A DNA stretch of 64,000 nt from CAZMNF01 sp964567595 (GTDB lineage Bacteria; Bipolaricaulota; Bipolaricaulia; RBG-16-55-9). Location of the stretch: the NCBI GenBank assembly GCA_964567595.1, contig CAZMNF010000006.1, forward strand, positions 11,736-75,735, in the 5' to 3' direction. The notes beneath the pieces are model-generated. The model ran no database searches. It was not told where the DNA came from and was given only the letters and a program-made list of their open reading frames with translations. Position 1 is the first letter of the stretch. Each line of letters opens with the position of its first letter. The position numbers and the translations under genes were made by a program. Positions 39,320 to 46,444 of this stretch are shown here, in pieces.

Positions 39320-40345
39320 TCAGAAGTTGAACTGGACGCAGTGCTCTTCCAACTCGCGCTCGGAGTCGAACGGCGCGATCCGGATGCGGTTGGTCTGCTC
39401 CGAGTGCTCGAAGCGATAGTTGGCCTGCACGCGGTGGCGTGCGCCGATGTCGGCGTGCATGGCCGTGATGCGTGCCGCCAGCTCGATGATCTGGAGGACC
39501 TCGTAGTCGCTCTTGTCCTGCCAGTTGGCGCGCACAAGAGCGATCGGCCCCTCGCCCATCGCCACGTAGAGGCGCAGATCGTCGGGGAGGAAGAAAGTCT
39601 GCAGGCGACGCTTCTCCTCCTCGTCGCGGCCGAGGACGATCTTGATGTCCGGCTGCTTTTTGTAATAGAGCGGAAATTCCAACAGCTCCAGCCCGTTGAG
39701 CGTCAGATGGTCCTCTTGGAGCAGATCCTCCAGTCGCCGACCGAAGTAGGGCAACAGCAGCTTGCACCGCCGTTCGGCGGGGAAGCCTTCGCAGTGGATG
39801 CCCAAAGACTCCGCGACGCGCGGCAGCTGGTCGTGGCGCGTCTCGTCGTCGAGAGCGTACAGGCGATCCCGATCGACAAGCCCCTCGCGCTCGGGCTGGG
39901 TCGGCGGCAACAGGTGCGCGCTCAAGGGCCGGAGGACGCGGTCGGACGCGCCGGCGTCGCTCGTCAGGTTGAGCACGTCGTCGGCGTGGAGGCCGCGCGT
40001 GCCGACGATCTCGCCCGTGACCAGAAAGTCGGCGCCGACCTTGTGCATGTAGCGAAGTCCCTTCCGGATCATGAGCGTGCGGCAGCCCGTGCAGCAGCTC
40101 TTGCGGTCATATCCGCCCGTGTGGGGAATGTTCGTCAGGTTGGCGAACTCGCGCTTGACCCCCTGGCTCCGGAACGCCGAGTCAAACCAGCGCTGGCCCA
40201 GCTCCTTGGTCTGCTCGTAGTCGCGAAAGAACGGTGAGCGGAAATGGAGCGGTTGGACGTCGTCGACGTTGGGATCGGCCATGACGATCCGGGCGGCGGC
40301 GATGCTGGCCAGACTTCCGGAGAAGAGCGCCACAGCCTTCGCCAT
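39320..40345 (-). CDS. ThiI/MnmA-like PP-loop family protein with altered P-loop
   Basis: 341 residues. The order of motifs (an N-terminal adenylation-type loop, a Cys pair, TGEIVGTRG, then VLRPLSAHLLPPTQPEREGLVDRDRL) matches a family of putative tRNA-thiolation or sulfur-transfer proteins related to MnmA/ThiI. The usual nucleotide loop SGGLDS reads SGSLAS (about 9-14), losing the second Gly and the Asp. The Cys region is SCCTGCR, and the Gly-rich GGCLLTD of relatives is RRCKLLLP. The fold appears kept but ATP-dependent catalysis is uncertain. It lies 15 bp after hpf. Confidence 0.7.
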   Translation of the reverse strand: MAKAVALFSGSLASIAAARIVMADPNVDDVQPLHFRSPFFRDYEQTKELGQRWFDSAFRSQGVKREFANLTNIPHTGGYDRKSCCTGCRTLMIRKGLRYMHKVGADFLVTGEIVGTRGLHADDVLNLTSDAGASDRVLRPLSAHLLPPTQPEREGLVDRDRLYALDDETRHDQLPRVAESLGIHCEGFPAERRCKLLLPYFGRRLEDLLQEDHLTLNGLELLEFPLYYKKQPDIKIVLGRDEEEKRRLQTFFLPDDLRLYVAMGEGPIALVRANWQDKSDYEVLQIIELAARITAMHADIGARHRVQANYRFEHSEQTNRIRIAPFDSERELEEHCVQFNF

Positions 40346-40360
40346 GATGTCGGGCTCCCG

Positions 40361-40900
40361 CTAGTACACGGGCTCCAGGAGCTCGTATTGGCCGTCCGGG
40401 AGGCGTCGCATGATGCTCAACGCGTCCCGCTCGACGTCCATAAAAATGAGGAAGTCCCGCTTCTCGTAGGACTCCAGCTGGATGATCGCCTCATCGGGCG
40501 TCATCGGCTTGCGGACGTAGACCTGTGAGCGCGAGAACGTCCGGCCAGACTCTTCCCCGTGGGACGGCGATTGGGGCGGCTCGGGAGGCGGGGCTGTCTT
40601 CTGTTTCGGGTTCTCGCGGAGCCGGTCCTTTTCCTTGGTGATTTGCGTCTTCAGCTTGTCCACAGCCGCGTCCACCGCCGCGTGCATCTCCTCGGCTTCG
40701 GCGGTCGCTTTGACGATCTTTTTGCGGACAAGATGCCCGATAAGTTCGCACGTCTGGCTGTTCCCCTCGGCATCCAGCACGACGTCGACGCTGATGATGC
40801 CGTCGACGAAAAAGCGCTCGAGAGGTTCGACCTTATCGAGCACGTACTCTTGGAGGGCGTCGCTTTTCTGAGCGCGTCGGTCGGTTACGTTGATTTTCAT
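40361..40900 (-). CDS. hpf: Ribosome hibernation promoting factor, long form
   Basis: 179 residues from ATG 40900. The N-terminal domain (about 1-100, MKINVTDRRAQKSDALQEYV) binds the 30S decoding centre. A proline-rich linker (TAPPPEPPQSPS) leads to the C-terminal dimerisation domain (about 125-179, VYVRKPMTPDEAIIQLE to the end) that joins 30S subunits into 100S dimers in slow growth. The N-terminal beta strand after HLVRKKI has the usual RRF-like layout. It is divergent from rimI and has its own promoter with a very short leader. Confidence 0.95.
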   Translation of the reverse strand: MKINVTDRRAQKSDALQEYVLDKVEPLERFFVDGIISVDVVLDAEGNSQTCELIGHLVRKKIVKATAEAEEMHAAVDAAVDKLKTQITKEKDRLRENPKQKTAPPPEPPQSPSHGEESGRTFSRSQVYVRKPMTPDEAIIQLESYEKRDFLIFMDVERDALSIMRRLPDGQYELLEPVY

Positions 40901-40917
40901 GGCGTCAACGAGCGAGT

Positions 40918-40947
40918 ATTGTAGCGCAAAGCGCCGCTGGACGTCAA
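40918..40947 (-). promoter_or_regulatory. Promoter of the hpf operon
   Basis: Minus strand TTGACG (40947-40942), 18 bases, TACAAT (40923-40918). Transcription near 40911 leaves only about 11 bases before the hpf ATG, with no room for a normal Shine-Dalgarno sequence. Confidence 0.75.
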
Positions 40948-40970
40948 GCGTGCCCCGTCCGCATGCGGTC

Positions 40971-40998
40971 GTGGACCCGATGGCCACTCTGTTATAAT
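40971..40998 (+). promoter_or_regulatory. Promoter of rimI
   Basis: GTGGAC (40971-40976), 16 bases, perfect TATAAT (40993-40998). The -10 box contains the first in-frame ATG (40997), so translation must begin at ATG 41012, some 6-7 bases after the expected transcription start. Confidence 0.65.
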
Positions 40999-41011
40999 GG
41001 CGGCGAATTCT

Positions 41012-41542
41012 ATGGCCATTGGGACGACAACGCGAGCGCAGCGGGAAGCGCACATCCGACCGGCCGTCGAAGCCGACCTGCCGCGTGTGATCCAGATCGA
41101 GAGCGCATCGTTCCCGACGCCATGGCCGCAATCGGTGCTCAAAGGCCACATCGGCGAGCCCGGATTTCTCGTGAACCAATGGGCCGAGGGCGTCGTTGGC
41201 TACGTCATTGCCGGCATCCGGATTCCGACGCTCTTTGCGCGGCTGGAGAAACGCACTCGCGCCTGGATGGGCGTACCGACCGACCTGGAGGAGCACACGG
41301 GCCACATCATGAACATCGCCGTCGATCCCAACCACCGTGGCAAGGGAGTCGGCAGTGCGCTCTTGCGCGCCGCGCTCGACCATCTGTGGCGCATGGAAGC
41401 GAGCTGCGCCGAACTGGAAGTCCGGACCGACAACACCTCGGCCATTCGTCTGTACGAGCGCTACGGCTTTGAGATCTCCGAGCGCCTGCCTCGCTACTAT
41501 CAGAATGGCGACGACGCCTATCTCATGATCCGGCCCTTCTGA
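41012..41542 (+). CDS. rimI: GNAT-family N-acetyltransferase, RimI-like
   Basis: 176 residues from ATG 41012; the longer version begins inside the promoter. IRPAVEADLPRVIQIE opens a GNAT fold, the acetyl-CoA loop is HRGKGVGSALLRAAL, and the C-terminal signature VRTDNTSAIRLYERYGFEI is typical of RimI/Rim-like enzymes that acetylate protein N-termini (S18 in E. coli). It is transcribed divergently from hpf. An archaeal/Thermus-type broader N-terminal acetyltransferase role is possible. Confidence 0.85.
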   Translation: MAIGTTTRAQREAHIRPAVEADLPRVIQIESASFPTPWPQSVLKGHIGEPGFLVNQWAEGVVGYVIAGIRIPTLFARLEKRTRAWMGVPTDLEEHTGHIMNIAVDPNHRGKGVGSALLRAALDHLWRMEASCAELEVRTDNTSAIRLYERYGFEISERLPRYYQNGDDAYLMIRPF

Positions 41543-41710
41543 TCCGCCGGACGAGCTCATCCCGCCGAGTGACTCATGGCGGCGAAAGAAGCGTTAGACA
41601 ATAATCGCAACGTTGGATGGCTTGCGCGGGTTGAAGTACTGAGCCTGTTCAGCGGTCAGTAGCCTTCCGCGGATCGCTTGCGGACCCATCTTCGCCCAAA
41701 TACAGCATCT

Positions 41711-41725
41711 TTGGTTGGCAACCAA
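41711..41725. promoter_or_regulatory. Perfect inverted repeat just upstream of the lamin-tail gene promoter
   Basis: TTGGTTG-G-CAACCAA, seven-base arms around a single G, ending 4 bases before the -35 box at 41730. Size and place fit a dimeric regulator site. I found no second copy. Confidence 0.4.
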
Positions 41726-41729
41726 CGTC

Positions 41730-41758
41730 TTGACGTGCGTTGTATGGTGTGGTACGAA
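41730..41758 (+). promoter_or_regulatory. Promoter of the lamin-tail exoprotein gene
   Basis: TTGACG (41730-41735), 17 bases, TACGAA (41753-41758). The leader is about 37 bases and includes AAAGGAGG before ATG 41802. Confidence 0.6.
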
Positions 41759-41801
41759 TAGCCATATAACAGAATCCCTCAGAATCAGAAAGGAGGCGAC
41801 C

Positions 41802-42455
41802 ATGAAGACGAACCTCCTCATGGCGGCGCTTGTCGTGGGATTGGTGGCCACGCTGCCTGCGGAGTCCGATCTCCAACCGACCCCGCACGCGCAGTTCGGC
41901 GCGCCGGACCTGGTGGTCAACGAGGTGGCCTGGGCCGGCACCGTGGCCAACGCTGCGGACGAGTGGATTGAGCTGCGCAACAACACCGCCAACGAGATCG
42001 ACCTGACCGGCTACGCGCTCGAATGGGAGGACGGAGAGACCGTCATCCGCTTTGACGCGGACGCCGAGTCGAACGCGACGGACGTCCGGCGCACCGCAAT
42101 CCCGGGCGATGGGTTCATGCTGCTGGAGCGAACGGATGACGACACGATCAGCGACGTGGAGGCCGACGTGATCTACACCGGCGCGCTCGGCAACGGGGGC
42201 GAGACCCTGGTGCTCCGCGATGACGACGGCGAGGTCATCGACGAGGTCAACGCCGACGGCGGCGAGTGGCCCGCGGGAACCGCGAGCGACGGCGAGGTGC
42301 CTTATGCGTCCATGGAACGCATTGACCCGACAAGCGACGGCGACGACAGCAACTGGGCGTCCAATGACGGCGTCATCCAGAACGGAACCGACAACGGCGG
42401 CAACCTGATCAACGGCACGCCGAAGGCGGAAAACTCGCAGAAGAACACCAACTGA
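41802..42455 (+). CDS. Secreted lamin-tail-domain protein
   Basis: 217 residues from ATG 41802, with AAAGGAGGCGACC directly before it. The first about 25 residues are a signal peptide. Residues about 35-150 form a lamin-tail (LTD) immunoglobulin-like domain: LVVNEVAWAG opens it, DEWIELRNNTANEIDLTGYAL is the core, and IPGDGFMLLER with GNGGETLVLRDDDGEVIDEV follows. The protein is strongly acidic and Asn-rich at the C-terminus. LTD domains in bacteria occur in exported nucleases and cell-surface proteins; alone, its role here is unknown. It is related to the C-terminal domain of the protein at 59120. Confidence 0.85.
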   Translation: MKTNLLMAALVVGLVATLPAESDLQPTPHAQFGAPDLVVNEVAWAGTVANAADEWIELRNNTANEIDLTGYALEWEDGETVIRFDADAESNATDVRRTAIPGDGFMLLERTDDDTISDVEADVIYTGALGNGGETLVLRDDDGEVIDEVNADGGEWPAGTASDGEVPYASMERIDPTSDGDDSNWASNDGVIQNGTDNGGNLINGTPKAENSQKNTN

Positions 42456-42470
42456 GCCGCTCAGTCCGGT

Positions 42471-43337
42471 TCAAGACGCCGATTCGGCGTGGAGCAGGGC
42501 GCGGATCTGGGCGAGCCGGCGCTCCGCTTCCGCCTCGCCCGCTTGGACGGGCCCGTCCACCTCGCCCAAATCGAGCGTTCGGACCTTGTGTGCCTGCGGG
42601 TGGACCACCGCAAGCCGGTCGCCCATGCGCTGGCGGTCCCGCGCTAGGCGCAGGCTGTTCAGCTCGCGCAACAAGATGCGCTCCGCCCGCAGGAGCACGT
42701 CCATGCTCGTCAGCGCCGGATCGTCCTCGAGCGGCGCCTCGACGTCCACCGCCAAGACGCGCTCAGCGCCCAGATCCGTCGCCGCCTCCACCGGCAGGTT
42801 GTCCACGAGCCCACCATCCACGAGGTAGCGATCGCCCCATTGCACGGGGTAATGGATGCCCGGCAACGACACGGACGCCGCTAGCGCCCGGTCGATGGGA
42901 CCCTCTCGGAGAACGACGCGCTCGCCCGTGTCGATGTCGGTCGCCACCACCGCGAGGGGGATGCCGAGCTCCTCGAACACCAGCTGCCGACTGAACAGCC
43001 CGAAGAACTCGATCAGCGCCTGAGTCGTGGGCAATTCGTGACGGCGCCAATCGCGACGGCCCGTCAGGACGTCCGTGGCCGTATTGGAGATCAGGCGTCG
43101 CAAGGAGTGCCGAGGGAAGTGCAGAAGCCGATTCAGATCCAGCTCCTTGAGAAGGCGTTGCAGCCGATCCAGGTCAATGCCGGCAGCGTAGGCGGCGCCC
43201 ACGACGGCCCCGATGCTGGTGCCGGCTACCCCGCAGACGGGAATCCCTCGGCTTTGCAGGACTCGCAGCACGCCGATGTGGGCGTAGCCGCGCGCGCCGC
43301 CGCCGCCCAAAGCCAATCCGAGCGTTGGCTGTCCCAT
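42471..43337 (-). CDS. Patatin-like phospholipase / esterase (RssA type)
   Basis: 288 residues from ATG 43337, which has AGGAGG six bases upstream. The oxyanion loop is GGGGARG (11-17), the nucleophile is S41 in GTSIG, and the dyad Asp is D174 in DGG. Bacterial family members hydrolyse acyl chains of phospholipids or act as intracellular esterases. No signal peptide is present. It is convergent with the lamin-tail gene, 15 bp apart with no terminator, and lies downstream of the groEL terminator. Confidence 0.9.
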   Translation of the reverse strand: MGQPTLGLALGGGGARGYAHIGVLRVLQSRGIPVCGVAGTSIGAVVGAAYAAGIDLDRLQRLLKELDLNRLLHFPRHSLRRLISNTATDVLTGRRDWRRHELPTTQALIEFFGLFSRQLVFEELGIPLAVVATDIDTGERVVLREGPIDRALAASVSLPGIHYPVQWGDRYLVDGGLVDNLPVEAATDLGAERVLAVDVEAPLEDDPALTSMDVLLRAERILLRELNSLRLARDRQRMGDRLAVVHPQAHKVRTLDLGEVDGPVQAGEAEAERRLAQIRALLHAESAS

Positions 43338-43390
43338 GACCGCCTCCTGGTAACGCCATTTCCCGCATTGTAGAGCCACGAGTCCAATGG

Positions 43391-43424
43391 AAAAACCCCT
43401 GCGGCGCAACGGCCGCAGGGGTTG
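43391..43424 (-). terminator. Rho-independent terminator of groES-groEL
   Basis: On the minus strand ACCCCTGCGGC pairs with GCCGCAGGGGT around a short loop and is followed by TTTT. It lies about 50 bp after the groEL stop. Confidence 0.9.
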
Positions 43425-43474
43425 TTGGGCGCTATCGATTTGGGCCTAGCCGGCCTCAGCGTTGAGCGGCGGGC

Positions 43475-45118
43475 TTACATCATGCCCATGCCGCCCATGC
43501 CACCGGCGCCGGCCATCTGATCCGCACCACCGTCCTCGCTGACGTCGATCGTCGCGACGGCAGCGCCACTGGTGAGGATCATGCCGGCGACGCTGACGGC
43601 GTTCTGCACCGCCGACTTGGTGACCTTCGTCGGGTCGATGATGCCGGCGTCCATCATGTCGACGTACGACTCGCTGACGACGTCGAACGCGTGGCCATGC
43701 TCGAGGTTCTTGATCCGCTCCACGACGATGCTGCCCTCGTGGCCGGCGTTCTCGGCGAGCTGGCGCACCGGGGCTTCGAGCGCGCGGCGCAGCAGCCGGA
43801 CGCCGATCTGCTCGTCGCCCTCGGGTTCGAGGTTATCGAGCACGTAGGCCGCATTGAGCAGCGCGACGCCGCCACCGGGCAGGATGCCCTCTTCGACGGC
43901 CGCCTTCGTGGCCTCGAGGGCGTCCTCCATGCGCTGCTTCTTCTCCTCAAGCTCGGCCTCAGTGGCCGCGCCGGTCTTGATGACCGCGACGCCGCCGGAG
44001 AGCTTGGCCATGCGCTCCTGCAGCTTTTCACGGTCGTAGTCGGAGTCGCTCGTCTCCATCTGCTTTTTGATCTGCTCGATGCGGGCGTCGATGTCGCTCT
44101 TGTCGCCGTGGCCGCCGACGACCGTCGTGTCGTCGTCGGTGATCGTCACGTTGTCCGCGGTGCCGAGCATGTCGATCGTGCCGTTCTCGATCTTCATGCC
44201 GGCGTCCTCGGCGATGACCTGGCCGCCCGTGAGCGTCGCCATGTCCTGCAGCATCGCCTTGCGACGATCGCCGAAGCCGGGCGCCTTGACCGCGGCGACG
44301 TCGAGGGTACCGCGCAGCTTGTTGATGACCAGCGTCGTCAACGCCTCGCCCTCCACGTTCTGGGCGACGATCAACAACGGCTTGCCGGCCTGGGAGATCT
44401 TCTCCAAAAGCGGGACCAAGTCACGGGCCTGCTTGATCTCCTGGTCGGTAATCAGGATGTAGGGATCCTTGAGCTCGGCCTCCATGCGCTCCTGGTCGGT
44501 CACGAAGTAGGGGCTGAGGTAGCCGCGGTCGAACTGGAGCCCCTCGACGAGCTCGTAGTAGGTGTCGATGCTCTCGGACTCCTCCACGGTGATGACGCCA
44601 TCGGAGCCGGCGGCTTCCATCGTGTCGGCGATGATCTGGCCGATCTCCTCATCATTGGAGGAGATTGTCGCCACGCGGGCCATCTCCTCCTTGCTGCTGA
44701 GCTCGCGGCTCTGCTTGGCCAGCTCATCGGCCACAGCGCGCGAAGCCCGCTCCAAGCCGCGCTTGAGCCACATCGGGTTGGCCCCGGCGGTGATGTTCTT
44801 GTTGCCCTCGGTGATCAGGGCATTGGCCAGAATGGTCGCCGTGGTCGTGCCGTCGCCGGCCGAGTCCTCGGTCTCCTTGGCGACCTGCTTGACGAGCTGG
44901 GCCCCCATGTTCTCGAACTCGTCCTCGTACTCCTGCTCTTCGGCGATGGTGACGCCATCGTTGACGACCTTGGGACCGCCGAACTCCTTGTCGAGAATCA
45001 CGCTGCGACCGCGGGGCCCGAGCGTGATGCGCACGGCCCGCGCAAGCTGGTCGATGCCGCTCAGCAGCCGCTCACGAGAGTCCTCGTCGAAAATGACCTC
45101 TTTGTAACTGTCCGCCAT
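43475..45118 (-). CDS. groL: Chaperonin GroEL (60 kDa)
   Basis: 547 residues with a standard equatorial nucleotide site (GPRGRSVILDKEFGGPKVVNDG, then DSAGDGTTTATILA) and the ending GGMGGMGMM, the usual Gly-Met tail. It folds proteins inside the GroEL-GroES cage using ATP. The sequence is acid-rich for a GroEL (e.g. EEQEYEDEFENMG). It follows groES by 28 bp and is followed by a strong terminator. Confidence 0.98.
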   Translation of the reverse strand: MADSYKEVIFDEDSRERLLSGIDQLARAVRITLGPRGRSVILDKEFGGPKVVNDGVTIAEEQEYEDEFENMGAQLVKQVAKETEDSAGDGTTTATILANALITEGNKNITAGANPMWLKRGLERASRAVADELAKQSRELSSKEEMARVATISSNDEEIGQIIADTMEAAGSDGVITVEESESIDTYYELVEGLQFDRGYLSPYFVTDQERMEAELKDPYILITDQEIKQARDLVPLLEKISQAGKPLLIVAQNVEGEALTTLVINKLRGTLDVAAVKAPGFGDRRKAMLQDMATLTGGQVIAEDAGMKIENGTIDMLGTADNVTITDDDTTVVGGHGDKSDIDARIEQIKKQMETSDSDYDREKLQERMAKLSGGVAVIKTGAATEAELEEKKQRMEDALEATKAAVEEGILPGGGVALLNAAYVLDNLEPEGDEQIGVRLLRRALEAPVRQLAENAGHEGSIVVERIKNLEHGHAFDVVSESYVDMMDAGIIDPTKVTKSAVQNAVSVAGMILTSGAAVATIDVSEDGGADQMAGAGGMGGMGMM

Positions 45119-45146
45119 AGCATCCTCCTTGTCTTATATGAGCGTC

Positions 45147-45431
45147 TTACTCGGCAAGCGCGAGAATGTCCTCGGCCTTGACGATGCGGTAGTCCGCCCC
45201 GTCGGCCTCGAACTTCCGGCCGGAAAAGCTGTCGATCAGGACAGTGTCGCCCTCGTTGACCTCGATCTCGTCCTTGTCCGTGCCGACCGCGACCACCGCG
45301 GCGCGCAAGAGGTTCTGATCCGAGCGCGCCTCCTCAGGCAGCACGATGCCGCCTTGTTCCTCTTCCTCCTCCTCGACTTCTTGGAGCAGGACGCGGTCCG
45401 CGAGTGGCTTGAGCTTTAGGTTCTCCGCCAT
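45147..45431 (-). CDS. groS: Co-chaperonin GroES (10 kDa)
   Basis: 94 residues from ATG 45431. LKPLADRVLLQEVEEEEEEQ leads into the mobile loop GGIVLPEEA, and GDTVLIDSFSGRKFEADG is in the usual place. The mobile-loop edge is unusually acidic. The upstream region holds a promoter and a CIRCE operator, so heat-shock control by HrcA is expected. Confidence 0.97.
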   Translation of the reverse strand: MAENLKLKPLADRVLLQEVEEEEEEQGGIVLPEEARSDQNLLRAAVVAVGTDKDEIEVNEGDTVLIDSFSGRKFEADGADYRIVKAEDILALAE

Positions 45432-45465
45432 AGGTCCTCCCTTCGTGTTCGTTAGCAGTGGTGTA

Positions 45466-45492
45466 TTAGCACTCATTGGAGATGACTGCTAA
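45466..45492. promoter_or_regulatory. CIRCE operator (HrcA-binding inverted repeat)
   Basis: TTAGCACTC-N9-GACTGCTAA on the plus strand. The CIRCE consensus is TTAGCACTC-N9-GAGTGCTAA, so 17 of 18 positions match. It sits right after the -10 box of groES and covers the transcription start. A further half-site (TTAGCAGTG, 45452-45460) lies 5 bases away on the gene side. Confidence 0.92.
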
Positions 45493-45494
45493 GT

Positions 45495-45523
45495 ATTGTA
45501 CAAGAGGGAATACCCGCCGTCAA
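45495..45523 (-). promoter_or_regulatory. Promoter of groES-groEL
   Basis: Minus strand TTGACG (45523-45518), 17 bases, TACAAT (45500-45495), followed directly by the CIRCE element. Confidence 0.88.
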
Positions 45524-45551
45524 GCGTCGCCTGCGCAATGGACGAATGTCT

Positions 45552-45580
45552 CTGTCATAGGGCAGTCACGGCGCTAACAT
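45552..45580 (+). promoter_or_regulatory. Weak candidate promoter for the DUF2227-like gene
   Basis: CTGTCA (45552-45557), 17 bases, TAACAT (45575-45580). The -10 box contains the first ATG (45579), so if this promoter is right the start would be ATG 45591. Confidence 0.3.
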
Positions 45581-46049
45581 GGCGAGCGATATGCCCTCGG
45601 GAACGACCCACCAACGCGTCGAAATGATCGCGTTGCCGTTGATGATCGGCGGGGCCTTCTACAGCGATCTCTTCACGCCGACGGAGATCGGGGCCTTCGC
45701 GGGCGCCTACGTCTTCGCCAGCCTGTTGTTGAGCCCCGACCTGGACCTGAAAGCCAACAGAGCCCGCAAGCGCTGGGGGCCACTGGCGTTTATCTGGAGC
45801 CCTTACGCTCGGGCCTTCAAGCATCGCGGTGCGAGCCACAGTCTCCTATTCGGCCCCCTGACCCGCCTCGCCTATCTGGCGATCGTGTTCGGGCTCGTGG
45901 CCGTCGGGCTCAGCTACGTCGGGCTCACGCTTCCGACGACGGCTCCGGAATGGATCACGCCGCGGATGATCGGGGGGCTCATCGCGGGCCTCTACGCCCC
46001 GAACGCGGTCCACGTGCTGCTTGATCGCCTCGTGAGCGCTGTCCGTTGA
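45579..46049 (+). CDS. DUF2227-like metal-binding membrane protein
   Basis: 156 residues (or 152 from ATG 45591). Two or three membrane segments around MIGGAFYSDLF and IGAFAGAYVFASLLL are followed by SPDLDLKANRARKRWGP and a short loop KHRGASHSLLFGPLTRL. The DLDL ... RGASHS spacing is characteristic of DUF2227/YdjM-type integral membrane proteins with conserved Asp and His residues. Their role is not established. It is followed by the RlpA-like gene 5 bp later, so the two are probably co-transcribed with the Lhr gene. Confidence 0.75.
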   Translation: MASDMPSGTTHQRVEMIALPLMIGGAFYSDLFTPTEIGAFAGAYVFASLLLSPDLDLKANRARKRWGPLAFIWSPYARAFKHRGASHSLLFGPLTRLAYLAIVFGLVAVGLSYVGLTLPTTAPEWITPRMIGGLIAGLYAPNAVHVLLDRLVSAVR

Positions 46050-46054
46050 TCCCG

Positions 46055-46432
46055 ATGCTGACCCGAGACGTCCTCATCGCCGTCGTGCTCGTCGCGCTCG
46101 TCACCGTCGGCGTCGTCCACAGCTGGGGCTATGACCAAGTCGGGACGGCGTCCTGGTACGGACCCAAGTTCCACGGCCAACGGACCTCCAGCGGCGAGGT
46201 CTACAACATGCACGAGATGACGGCCGCCCATAAATCCCTGCCGTTCGACACCTGGGTCAAGGTCGTCGATTTGCAGACGGGCAACAGCGTCGTCGTCCGC
46301 ATCACCGATCGCGGCCCGTTCATCCCCGGCCGGATCATCGACTTGTCCAAAGCCGCAGCCCAAGAACTGGGGATCATCGACACGGGTACGGCCCGCGTGG
46401 GGCTGCAAGTGCTCCGCTGGCCTTCCGATTGA
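46055..46432 (+). CDS. RlpA-like double-psi beta-barrel protein (membrane-anchored)
   Basis: 125 residues. An N-terminal membrane anchor (about 6-24) is followed by one DPBB domain with the family signature ASWYGPKFHGQRTSSGEVYN, then TDRGPFIPGRIIDLSKAAAQEL. RlpA proteins bind denuded peptidoglycan and some are lytic transglycosylases; this one is short and has no SPOR domain. TTG 46046 gives a frame three codons longer, but ATG 46055 is preferred. Confidence 0.85.
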   Translation: MLTRDVLIAVVLVALVTVGVVHSWGYDQVGTASWYGPKFHGQRTSSGEVYNMHEMTAAHKSLPFDTWVKVVDLQTGNSVVVRITDRGPFIPGRIIDLSKAAAQELGIIDTGTARVGLQVLRWPSD

Positions 46433-46444
46433 ACGGCCCCTACC

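Noticed and set aside
41594..41710. A minus-strand frame ending near 41594 that reads MGPQAIRGRLLTAEQAQYFN and beyond, possibly a tiny gene
   Set aside because: About 31 codons after the nearest Met, no ribosome-binding site and no family. It may be a relic of a longer gene, but nothing in the sequence supports it.
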